A stretch of DNA of 6,055 nucleotides. Origin: an uncultured Mediterranea sp. (lineage in GTDB: Bacteria; Bacteroidota; Bacteroidia; Bacteroidales; Bacteroidaceae). The notes below the pieces were generated by a model. The model had not been told where the DNA came from. It did no database searches and saw nothing but the letters and a program-made list of their open reading frames with translations. Made by a program: the position numbers and the translations under genes. Position 1 is the first letter of the stretch, and each line of letters opens with the position of its first letter. Below, piece after piece: positions 1-6,055 of this stretch. The stretch covers positions 1-6,055 of the forward strand of contig CAMGAL010000139.1 of the NCBI GenBank assembly GCA_946007445.1. Reading direction: 5' to 3'.

Positions 1-102
1 TATTTTAAGGTTTTGGATGTATTGGGTGTGTGTGTTTGCTTCGTCTGATAGACGCGGACTTGTTGCTGATTTACTTCACACGTATTTCCGGTTACAGCAC
101 AC

Positions 103-1092
103 CTACTTCACCAATCGCGGTGAGATATAGTCGGAGCTTATACGCATACGCTGTTCGCCTCCTACCTCCTCGAATCGGACCCGTCCGATATGCATGGCAC
201 GAGGATGGATATGGGTCGAATCGCGATGGGCATGGAAGACGATGCGCAAGTCGCCGCGGGCATCGGTGAAGAGGGCGCTGTGGCCAGCTCCCTGCAGGGA
301 GCCGGGCGACTGCAGGAGTGGATTCTCCGGGTACTTCTGCCAAGGGCCGTCCGGCAGATGGCGCGCAGTGGCGCAACCCACACCGTACTGAGGGCTCTGG
401 TAGTTGTTAGCCGAGTAGGTGAGGTAGTAGACTCCCTGATGTTTGATCAGAAAGGAGGCCTCAACCACCCGGGGCCATACCTTCTCCCACGCCTGTGTGA
501 CATGGATGCAGGGGCGCATGGAGGAACGGCGGAGCGTGGTCAAGTCATCCTCTAGGCGAGCTATCCAGATGTTGTTGCCATCGTTGAAGCGGACGAAGGT
601 GAGATAGGGCGTGCCGTCGTCATCGATAAAGAGGGAGGAGTCGATGCACTTCTCTTCAGGAATCATCGGCTCCCGCACAGTCTGAACGAAGGGTCCTGTG
701 GGCAAATCGGAGGAGGCCACACATATGTGCTCGTCTGCTGAATAGTACATGTAGAAACATCCACGAACGGCATAGACCTCTGGAGCCCAAAACCAACGTC
801 CGCCCCATGAGTCGGACGCATGGAGTGCCAGGCCGTGGCGACGCCAGGCGATGAGATCGGAAGATGTGTAGACCTCTATGCCATCGGCAGCATGCGTACC
901 GTAGGCATAGTAGGTGCCCTGATGGTAGAGAATGAAGGGATCGGCCAACGGAACGAGCGGAGCCGAAGCCAGCGAGTCGGGTAGTTTGTCGGAGACGGGG
1001 GAAGAGGTATGAGGAGCGGTACCCGAACAGGCGGATAGCAACATGGCTACAAGCAAGAGCAGGAGGCAGACGGGATGCACATTTCGATACAT
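103..1092 (-). CDS. GH43-family glycoside hydrolase, lipoprotein (arabinofuranosidase/xylosidase/galactosidase type)
   Basis: A 329-residue five-bladed beta-propeller glycosidase of family GH43. These are inverting enzymes that usually release L-arabinofuranose, D-xylose or galactose from plant glycans. The catalytic set is visible: general base Asp51 in LADPFI, the pKa-modulating Asp151 in CIDSSLF, and general acid Glu211 in VVEASFL. His271 in GAGHSALF is a further family-typical residue. WAPEVY (102-107) is also typical. The start at 1092 is chosen because it yields MYRN, a hydrophobic stretch (8-19) and the lipobox LSAC with Cys22. An upstream in-frame ATG at 1161 would bury that signal behind 23 extra residues. 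There are no acidic residues just after Cys22, so a surface-export signal is not evident and a periplasm-facing lipoprotein is likelier (inference). No Shine-Dalgarno is seen. It is the last gene of the cluster in the window, 197 bases after GH105. Subfamily and exact substrate cannot be read from the sequence. Confidence 0.93.
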   Translation of the reverse strand: MYRNVHPVCLLLLLVAMLLSACSGTAPHTSSPVSDKLPDSLASAPLVPLADPFILYHQGTYYAYGTHAADGIEVYTSSDLIAWRRHGLALHASDSWGGRWFWAPEVYAVRGCFYMYYSADEHICVASSDLPTGPFVQTVREPMIPEEKCIDSSLFIDDDGTPYLTFVRFNDGNNIWIARLEDDLTTLRRSSMRPCIHVTQAWEKVWPRVVEASFLIKHQGVYYLTYSANNYQSPQYGVGCATARHLPDGPWQKYPENPLLQSPGSLQGAGHSALFTDARGDLRIVFHAHRDSTHIHPRAMHIGRVRFEEVGGEQRMRISSDYISPRLVK

Positions 1093-1202
1093 GGATAGGG
1101 TAAGCAAAAAATTGTGATATTCAGTGGTTCGTGTTTCAAGGGTGTAGACACAAGAAGACACAGATCCATTAAAGAAAAAAGATGTAAGAATTCAAACTTT
1201 CC

Positions 1203-1260
1203 TCCTCAGGAAAGTGGCTCGCCCCACATTGGCAGAGGGAGAGCCACCTATCCTGAAGGA
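1203..1260 (-). terminator. Long imperfect hairpin between the GH105 and GH43 genes (terminator or mRNA-processing candidate)
   Basis: The arms are TCCT/CAGGA/GTGGCTC (from 1203 to 1220) and GAGCCAC/TCCTG/AGGA (from 1241 to 1260). Together they give about 16 base pairs, with a small internal loop, a one-base bulge and a 20-base apical loop. The hairpin begins 29 bases after the GH105 stop codon. On the transcribed strand no T-run follows directly. A run of six T's lies about 22 bases further on (1175-1180). It is therefore not a textbook intrinsic terminator. It could end or attenuate the upstream transcript, or protect the 3' end of the GH105 message. The pairing is seen directly; the role is inferred. 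Confidence 0.45.
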
Positions 1261-1289
1261 GTAGGAGAATGATTGTGTATTAGACTATA

Positions 1290-2408
1290 CTACTTGTCTG
1301 AGAGCAGTGCGTGTGCACACCAAATCATGGGAGCCTGACCATGGTAGTCGCCCGCGATGCGGGGACGATCGAGGTAGTATTGGTGACTATTCTTCTTGCC
1401 TGTGCCTATGCAGACCTCTTCGAGGTCGTTGTTGTCGTTGATGTAGTTGCACAGACCCAGCCAGGCACGACGGGCCACCGGGGCATACTCAGCTGCATCG
1501 AGCCAACCATTCTTCACACCGATAATCATGGCATAGGTAAACATGGCCGAACCGGAGGTCTCCGTCCAGCAATCAGGCTCGGTGATAAGTTGGTTCCACA
1601 GACCATCGCGGTTGATGTGCTTCTTCAGATTCTCCATCATCAGTCGGTAGCCCTTCAGAATGCGCTGACGGTTGGGATCGTTTTCGGGCAAGTTATAGAG
1701 CAGTTCCGTCATGCCCACAGCCATCCATCCATCACCGCGGCCCCAGTAGTAGGGCACGTCGGGAGCATGATAGAAGAGACCGTTTTCACGTTGAATTTCA
1801 TCGAGATATAGCACCATCTCTTTGGCGGCTCGATTGATGTAGCGACGGTCGCCGGTCACATGGAAGGCTTCGGCCTGCACAATGGTAATCATATACATGT
1901 CATCAATCCAAAGTCGGGTCTGCCAGGAATAGCCCTTCTTGTGCCACTTTTTCTCTTCCTCCTTGGCATTCTCAGGCAGAGTCCACTGGGTGTCGGCATA
2001 GGGCAGGCCGAGCTCCTTGTAGCGCTCGTCGCCCGTCAGGCGGTAGAGCTTCAACGGCAGACTGCCAAACATATTCTGGTCTACATGAATGGGCGGCGGA
2101 AGCAGGTCCTTCTCAATGTGGAACAACAATTCGAAGCGGTTGCGCAACTTTTGGAGCAGGACATCATCCTTTGTCACCTCGGCAAAACGCAGGGCGCCAT
2201 ACCAGGTGCAGACCTCAGCATAGTGGATGCCACGGTTGCCATAGAGTTCATGTTTAGTTTCCATCAAGCGGTTACTCAATTTCTTACCCACAATTTCAGG
2301 CTTGGCGCCCACGGGGAAATCCTTGAAATAGTCTTGCTGCGCAGAGGCCATCAGGCAGTTCAAAGTCAATACAGCCAGCGCAAAAAAGTTTCTTACTTTT
2401 TTCATCAT
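1290..2408 (-). CDS. GH105 unsaturated uronyl (rhamnogalacturonyl/glucuronyl) hydrolase, exported
   Basis: A 372-residue (alpha/alpha)6-barrel hydrolase of the GH88/GH105 group (Pfam Glyco_hydro_88), the same length as the Bacillus family member YteR. The family hydrates the 4,5-double bond of a terminal unsaturated uronic acid made by a polysaccharide lyase, freeing the sugar beneath. Visible motifs are HVDQNMFG with Asp110, LWIDDMYM with Trp167 and Asp169 (the W-x-D pair that carries the catalytic acid in YteR), YYWGRGDGWM at 220-229 including Arg224, and ETSGSAMF at 283-290. Residues 1-23 form a signal peptide with a likely signal peptidase I site after ASA, so it acts in the periplasm rather than the cytosol as in Bacillus. 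Two adjacent ATGs (2408 and 2405) are possible starts, and the first is used here. There is no Shine-Dalgarno. A 72-base gap with a candidate promoter separates it from the mutarotase gene. It implies that a polysaccharide lyase is encoded elsewhere. Whether it prefers galacturonyl or glucuronyl ends is not readable. Confidence 0.93.
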   Translation of the reverse strand: MMKKVRNFFALAVLTLNCLMASAQQDYFKDFPVGAKPEIVGKKLSNRLMETKHELYGNRGIHYAEVCTWYGALRFAEVTKDDVLLQKLRNRFELLFHIEKDLLPPPIHVDQNMFGSLPLKLYRLTGDERYKELGLPYADTQWTLPENAKEEEKKWHKKGYSWQTRLWIDDMYMITIVQAEAFHVTGDRRYINRAAKEMVLYLDEIQRENGLFYHAPDVPYYWGRGDGWMAVGMTELLYNLPENDPNRQRILKGYRLMMENLKKHINRDGLWNQLITEPDCWTETSGSAMFTYAMIIGVKNGWLDAAEYAPVARRAWLGLCNYINDNNDLEEVCIGTGKKNSHQYYLDRPRIAGDYHGQAPMIWCAHALLSDK

Positions 2409-2458
2409 ACAGTTTCTAATTAAAATTGGTTAATACTAAAAATCTAATAATTCAAGCG

Positions 2459-2466
2459 CAAAGATA
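2459..2466 (-). promoter_or_regulatory. Candidate Bacteroidota -7 promoter element (TATCTTTG) ahead of GH105
   Basis: On the minus strand this reads TATCTTTG, an exact match to the TAnnTTTG -7 consensus of Bacteroides promoters. It sits in the A/T-rich 72-base gap before the GH105 gene and would give a leader of roughly 45 bases. A -33 TTG/TTTG at the usual distance is not convincing: the nearest T-rich candidates are TTTC around 2492-2495 (about five bases too far) and TTTTTG at 2475-2480 (too close). It may allow GH105 to be transcribed separately from the genes before it. The motif is short, so a chance match in A/T-rich DNA is possible. Confidence 0.45.
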
Positions 2467-2480
2467 ATAAAAATCAAAAA

Positions 2481-3611
2481 CTATTCTCTCCGAAAGCGAT
2501 AAGTGCAGTGATGCTCATAGCGTTCGCCAGGACAGAGCAAGACGGATGGCCATTCGGGATGATGCGGAGCATCGGGATAGCACTGCGTCTCCAAACAGAT
2601 GGCACAGCGCGGGCCATAGGCCACACCACGCTTGCCACGGAGCGTACCATTCAGGGCATTAGCTCCGTAGACCTGAATCCCCGGCTGATCGGTATAGACC
2701 TCGAGAATGATACCGCTGCGGGGAGAGTAGACGGTGGCAGCGGGACGGTCGACCGAGGGGGGCAGCAGCCAGTTCTGGTCGATGCCACGAGCATAGCAGA
2801 TGGAAGCAAACGGCTGGCCGCAACGCTCGCCCACGCGGGCAGCCTGACGGAACTCGAGCGGCGTGTCTTTTACCCTATCGATAACTCCCGTAGGCAGACC
2901 CGTAGAGTCTATGGGCAAGTAGCTGTCGGATGTTATCTGAAGCAGGTAGTCGAGGTTGGTCAGCGTGGGATCGCCATCGAGGTTAAAATAGGTATGATTG
3001 GTCAGGTTGCAGAGAGTAGGCTGGTCGGTAGTAGCCGAGTATCTGATCTCCAAGGCATTGTCATCGGTCAGTTTGTAAGTCACGGTACAGGAGAGCCGGC
3101 CTGGAAAACCAGCCTCTCCATCTGGAGAGACATAGCACATGACCACCTCTCGCTCCGAACTTCGCTCCACCCAGAACGTGCGGGTATGGAATCCCTCCGG
3201 CCCACTATGCAGACAGTGCGGCCCATTATTCTGGGGCAGGCTATACTCTTTGCCCCCAATGGTGACCCTCGCCTGACCCAAGCGGTTGGCACAACGCCCC
3301 AGCACGGCACCTAGATTGTTGGGGTACTTCCTATAGTCCTGGATGGAGTCGAAGCCCAAGACCACATCGCGCAACGTGCCCTCTCTGTCGGGCACCATGA
3401 TGGAGACCACCCGGGCGCCATAGTTGGTGAGGCATACCTCCATGCCTTGACTGTTGGTCAGGACATAAAGGTCTGTGGACAAGCTATCTGTCTTACTTTG
3501 GAAGTGAGTGCGCGAGAGGCCACTGGCCGTCAGTCCGACGGCAGTGGGACGGAGGCACGAAGTCAGGCAAAGCCACAGCAGGGTTGCAGGAAAGAGATAA
3601 CGGTTCAGCAT
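2481..3611 (-). CDS. galM: Aldose 1-epimerase (mutarotase), predicted lipoprotein
   Basis: A 376-residue GalM-type beta-sandwich enzyme that interconverts the alpha and beta anomers of aldoses such as galactose, glucose or arabinose. Family residues visible in order: GRCANR with Arg110, NNGPHCLHSG with His135 (the substrate-binding His position), TNHTYFNL with the catalytic-acid His206, GIDQNW with Asp278, and LETQCYPD with the catalytic-base Glu341. The N-terminus carries a short hydrophobic stretch ending in the lipobox LTSC, with Cys19 as the lipidated residue. The enzyme therefore appears to be an envelope protein rather than a cytosolic one. The sequence after Cys19 is not acidic, so periplasmic orientation is favoured. 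It starts 15 bases after the stop codon of the 675-residue gene, which suggests co-transcription and translational coupling. In this setting it would equilibrate sugars released by the neighbouring glycosidases before transport. Mutarotase identity is firm; the preferred sugar is unknown. Confidence 0.93.
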   Translation of the reverse strand: MLNRYLFPATLLWLCLTSCLRPTAVGLTASGLSRTHFQSKTDSLSTDLYVLTNSQGMEVCLTNYGARVVSIMVPDREGTLRDVVLGFDSIQDYRKYPNNLGAVLGRCANRLGQARVTIGGKEYSLPQNNGPHCLHSGPEGFHTRTFWVERSSEREVVMCYVSPDGEAGFPGRLSCTVTYKLTDDNALEIRYSATTDQPTLCNLTNHTYFNLDGDPTLTNLDYLLQITSDSYLPIDSTGLPTGVIDRVKDTPLEFRQAARVGERCGQPFASICYARGIDQNWLLPPSVDRPAATVYSPRSGIILEVYTDQPGIQVYGANALNGTLRGKRGVAYGPRCAICLETQCYPDAPHHPEWPSVLLCPGERYEHHCTYRFRRE

Positions 3612-3626
3612 ATGCGCAGAGGAGAA

Positions 3627-5654
3627 TCAGCGGGTGAGGAACTGCTCTGCCCGTCCGGGAGTGAGCAGTTGCCACAGCGAAGCAACCGTCCATCCGGGAG
3701 CAAAGATATTGTTGTAGTAGCCCTTGCCGTTGCGGCCATAGTCCCATGCGGTGTGTTGCACCACCTCGGGGTAGAACCCGGGCTTTGCGATGCCGCAGGC
3801 GTGACCTTCGTAGGGCAGTAGCTGACGCATGGAGGTGGAGATAACCTCAGCAAAACGGGAGAAGCGGGGTTCGGCGAAGGTGTGACTGAGCCAACGGAGC
3901 ACATCTGCAAACTCGAAAACAAAGACATCGATGTGGTTGTTCTCCACCGAGACGTTACCCCATCCGCGCGACTGCAGACCCAGGTCGCCCAGCATCTGTC
4001 CCGGTGCAAAGGGCACATCCCAAGTGTAGTACCAGGAAAGCCCAAAGTAGGCAGCTCGGCGGGTGAGAGAAGCATAGTGGGCACGCTCGGCCCCCTTACT
4101 GACAAGGGCCAGATAATAGGTGGCCGTGGCGGCAGCCAGCGCCGCCTCCTTGTCCTCGCAATTAGCATCGAGGGTGGAGGAGAAGTAGTCTGCCTTGGCG
4201 ATAATCTCCTGTTCGAGATAGGAAACACTCTGTTTGGCCGCCAAGAGATAGCGTTTGTCTTTGAAGTAACGGTAAGCCATCACTAAAGGTAGCGTGGCCG
4301 AGGGGGTGCTGCCTCCACTGGCATCAACCACGGAAAAGTCGTCGCGAAACTTGCGAGGGAAGCTACCATCCGGATTCTGCAGGCGGAGCACGTTCTCCAG
4401 CATGGTGCGCAGACGCGACTCCCACTGCGGATGTCGACGATTCTGCTGACGTTCATACTGCAGATAGAGAAGCGCGGCGTAGATACCTTCCGACTGGCGG
4501 CGAATGCTATGAATCTGCTCCTTGTCGGGATGGCGGAAGAGCACCTTGGCGTGGAAGAATCCGGAGGGGGTGAATCCATGTTGCAGATAGCTCAGGAAGA
4601 TGCTTTGTGCATCAGCCACCATTTGAGGATGCTGCTGCTGTTCACCATACTCGATGGCGTTAAAAGCATTGAGCAGCGTACGCCCTACAAAACCCACTTC
4701 GGCCACATCAGTAGGCGCACAGGTAGCCGTTTGCAGTTCTACGCCGGAGTAGTAATGGAGCGGACAAGTGTCCACATAACTGTCTGTGAAGAATCGGCTC
4801 ATCACCTCCTTCATGCGCTCCACACTGTTAGGAGTCTCTACGGGCTGGGGCTGAAAGGTGTCGAAGCTATACTCCCACATCTGCTGCACGCATTCTGAAA
4901 AGTCGGCGGTGGCAAGCTGTCGCACCTCCCAGTGGAGTTGTAGGGTCTGGCCGGCAGCCAGATAGTAAAATGCCTCGATAGGCGGGGCCAGCGTCAGCTT
5001 ACGGATGTAGCTACGAGGGGCCTCACTGTAGGGGAATCCATAGGCCAAAGCGGCCTGGCCGGCTACATTACGAAAGCCTGTGTAGCCCACGGAGGTAGGT
5101 CCGGAAAGGATAACCTCGCCTTCCCGGTGGGTGGTGAGGGCATCGCAGGGGTGCGGATCGAGACGGAGCACACTATAGGTCAGGTGACTCTCCTCGTGAC
5201 AGATGGCAGTCAGCGGTGTACTGAGGCGGTCTTCGCGCACAGTCCAGCTATCCGACGAGTGGAACGAAGGAGCCTGCTGGGGAGAACGCAGGTTTTGGTG
5301 ATACCAGAAGCCTGGTAAAAGGAACTGGCTTTCTCGATGGGGCAAAGGTGTCTGCAACAGCTCACCATAGTTGAAGTAAATAGGCTGCAAGGCGTGGATA
5401 GATACCTGCACACGGCAAGAGGTTTCGTCCGGGGATTCTACGCGACGCTCTATCCGTACGGGAAGTGCCGCATCCAGCACGGCTAGGCAGACATTGCTGC
5501 CCGGCTGGCGCTGCCATTGCAACGGATAGCGTACGGCCTCATTGCCAGGCACCTTCAGGGCAAGGCTGGCAGAGAAGGGCAGCTCGAGGGATTGGGCTGA
5601 CGTGCCACCTATCAGCAGCACACACAGCCATAGCATACAGAGTCTCTTCGACAT
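3627..5654 (-). CDS. Exported 675-residue protein, beta-rich N-terminus plus six-hairpin (alpha/alpha) barrel-like C-terminus; family not recognised
   Basis: I do not recognise the family with certainty. Residues 1-20 form a signal peptide with a probable cleavage site after TSA and no lipobox, so it is a soluble periplasmic or secreted protein. Residues about 25-250 look beta-rich, with alternating hydrophobic segments. Residues about 255-670 look helical, with repeated helix-pair character and aromatic-rich turns as in (alpha/alpha) barrel glycosidases and lyases. Blocks likely to line an active site are EVGFVGRTLLNA (319-330), LQNPDGSFPRKF (425-436), DASGGSTPSATLP (444-456), DANCEDKEAALA (496-507) and NVSVENNHIDVF (567-578). 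The arrangement of a beta domain followed by an alpha barrel occurs in GH families such as GH65 and GH95, and possibly in GH154-like beta-glucuronidases. The assignment as a carbohydrate-active enzyme is inferred from fold impression and neighbours. It lies 33 bases after tatA and 15 before the mutarotase. The frame is intact with no sign of decay. Confidence 0.85.
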   Translation of the reverse strand: MSKRLCMLWLCVLLIGGTSAQSLELPFSASLALKVPGNEAVRYPLQWQRQPGSNVCLAVLDAALPVRIERRVESPDETSCRVQVSIHALQPIYFNYGELLQTPLPHRESQFLLPGFWYHQNLRSPQQAPSFHSSDSWTVREDRLSTPLTAICHEESHLTYSVLRLDPHPCDALTTHREGEVILSGPTSVGYTGFRNVAGQAALAYGFPYSEAPRSYIRKLTLAPPIEAFYYLAAGQTLQLHWEVRQLATADFSECVQQMWEYSFDTFQPQPVETPNSVERMKEVMSRFFTDSYVDTCPLHYYSGVELQTATCAPTDVAEVGFVGRTLLNAFNAIEYGEQQQHPQMVADAQSIFLSYLQHGFTPSGFFHAKVLFRHPDKEQIHSIRRQSEGIYAALLYLQYERQQNRRHPQWESRLRTMLENVLRLQNPDGSFPRKFRDDFSVVDASGGSTPSATLPLVMAYRYFKDKRYLLAAKQSVSYLEQEIIAKADYFSSTLDANCEDKEAALAAATATYYLALVSKGAERAHYASLTRRAAYFGLSWYYTWDVPFAPGQMLGDLGLQSRGWGNVSVENNHIDVFVFEFADVLRWLSHTFAEPRFSRFAEVISTSMRQLLPYEGHACGIAKPGFYPEVVQHTAWDYGRNGKGYYNNIFAPGWTVASLWQLLTPGRAEQFLTR

Positions 5655-5687
5655 ATTATTGATAATTATTTACCTAAAAAAAACTGA

Positions 5688-5900
5688 CTAACTATTATTA
5701 TTTTCTTTCTCCAGCTCTTCCCGAACCTCAGAAATGCCATCCTTGAAGCTACGGATGCCCTTTCCGACACCTTTCATCAGCTCCGGAATCTTCTTGCCCC
5801 CAAAGAACAGGAGCACCACCAGCAGGATAACAATCCACTCCGATCCGCTGGGTAAAAAACCAAATAGCAACATAACTGTAACAATAGAAAAGTGCGACAT
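5688..5900 (-). CDS. tatA: TatA/E-type component of the twin-arginine translocase
   Basis: A 70-residue protein with the TatA layout: a short N-terminal part, a polar Glu21 just before a single membrane helix (22-33, [12 protein letters not shown]), the Phe-Gly hinge (Phe33-Gly34) followed by [10 protein letters not shown], an amphipathic helix (about 37-57) and a charged tail. TatA oligomers form the part of the Tat system in the cytoplasmic membrane that lets folded proteins cross. Length is normal for the Bacteroidota type. The start at 5900 lies 7 bases after the stop codon of the preceding GH43-like gene. An in-frame ATG at 5873 (protein starting [10 protein letters not shown], 61 residues) is a serious alternative, because the first nine residues add nothing typical of TatA. 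No Shine-Dalgarno decides between them. No tatC or tatB is visible in the window. None of the four neighbouring N-termini has an SRRxFLK-type motif, so its placement here is unexplained. Confidence 0.9.
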   Translation of the reverse strand: MSHFSIVTVMLLFGFLPSGSEWIVILLVVLLFFGGKKIPELMKGVGKGIRSFKDGISEVREELEKENNNS

Positions 5901-5907
5901 ACGATAA

Positions 5908-6055
5908 TCAATGGTGAAAACGAGGAGCCTCGCTCTGCAGCGAGGGAGTCTGTCCCTCTACCAAGGGCCATCCGTCCACCCACTTCACCCGGTCCATCAT
6001 CAAGACACGGCCACTTGGATTGTCTACACTGACAGCATGGTAGAATATCCAGTCC
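5908..6055 (-). CDS. C-terminal end of a second GH43-like glycosidase (partial, cut by window edge)
   Basis: Reading the minus strand from base 6054 gives 48 codons and a TGA at 5908-5910. The peptide contains DWIFYHAV, then [11 protein letters not shown], then [13 protein letters not shown]. This is the usual closing signature of GH43 and related beta-propeller arabinanases and arabinosidases: a W-x-x-Y-H-A strand, then G-R-x-L-x-x-D-x-x-x-W, then D-G-W-P and a T-P-S turn. The catalytic residues lie upstream, outside the window, so the activity cannot be checked. The stop codon is 7 bases before the tatA start, which places this gene at the upstream end of the visible operon. A related five-bladed propeller family (GH32/GH62/GH117-like) is possible but less likely. 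Confidence 0.8.
   Translation of the reverse strand, partial: DWIFYHAVSVDNPSGRVLMMDRVKWVDGWPLVEGQTPSLQSEAPRFHH

Noticed and set aside
42..54. Small perfect inverted repeat CGTCT-GAT-AGACG downstream of the last GH43 gene
   Set aside because: The stem has only five pairs, and no T-run follows on the minus strand, so it does not make a credible terminator. The short TG repeat at about 27-34 is also within chance.
1193..1200. AAAGTTTG on the minus strand as a possible -7 element for the GH43 gene
   Set aside because: It has one mismatch to TAnnTTTG at a key base and no clear -33 TTG at the right distance. Its position directly after the hairpin is suggestive but not enough.
1311..2423. Two plus-strand open frames (1311-1811 and 1860-2423) opposite the GH105 gene
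   Set aside because: Both are antisense to a well-supported GH105 gene, have low-complexity hydrophobic compositions, and show no family features.
2508..3314. Long plus-strand open frame of 268 codons opposite the mutarotase gene
   Set aside because: It lies fully inside a gene with clear catalytic motifs on the other strand. Its product has no recognisable domain and no signal, and it fits a shadow of the antisense codon pattern.
3605..4228. Minus-strand frame of 207 codons overlapping the end of the 675-residue gene
   Set aside because: It is Pro/Ser/Arg-rich, in a different frame from the intact 675-residue gene, and looks like an out-of-frame shadow rather than evidence of a frameshift.
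5676..5683. Run of eight T's on the minus strand between tatA and the 675-residue gene, as a terminator
   Set aside because: No stable hairpin precedes it; the bases before it are A/T-rich and the tatA coding end lies directly upstream. The 33-base gap fits an operon.
5777..5983. Minus-strand frame of 68 codons spanning the tatA start and the GH43-like end
   Set aside because: It overlaps both better-supported genes in another frame. The tatA reading has a membrane helix, hinge and amphipathic helix, and this one shows nothing comparable.

Overview
The window looks like part of a polysaccharide utilization locus (PUL) from a member of the Bacteroidota, probably Bacteroidales. Several things point there: secreted and lipidated glycan-degrading enzymes in a row, starts with no Shine-Dalgarno motif, a TAnnTTTG-type promoter element, and a TatA of the type found in that phylum. 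Genus cannot be fixed from this sequence. No SusC/SusD pair, regulator, RNA gene, insertion sequence or CRISPR array is present.

All six genes are on the minus strand, so transcription runs from high to low coordinates. In that order they are: the last 48 codons of a second GH43-like enzyme (5908-6055, cut by the window edge); a small tatA-like gene (5688-5900); a 675-residue exported protein of unrecognised family with a beta-rich N-terminal half and a helical C-terminal half (3627-5654); a lipidated aldose 1-epimerase (2481-3611); an exported GH105 unsaturated uronyl hydrolase (1290-2408); and a lipidated GH43 glycosidase (103-1092). The first four are spaced by only 7, 33 and 15 bases and look like one operon. 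A 72-base gap with a candidate promoter precedes the GH105 gene. A 197-base gap with a long imperfect hairpin precedes the last GH43 gene. Positions 1-102, downstream of the last gene, hold no gene that I can support.

Working together (inference): the GH43 enzymes would remove arabinofuranosyl, xylosyl or galactosyl units from side chains. GH105 would remove the 4,5-unsaturated uronic acid left at the end of an oligosaccharide by a polysaccharide lyase encoded elsewhere. The mutarotase would equilibrate the released sugar before uptake. This fits pectin (rhamnogalacturonan I with arabinan or galactan) or arabinogalactan-protein glycans. The 675-residue protein is the best candidate for an undescribed activity. 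A tatA gene inside such a cluster is unusual, because none of the visible export signals carries a twin-arginine motif.
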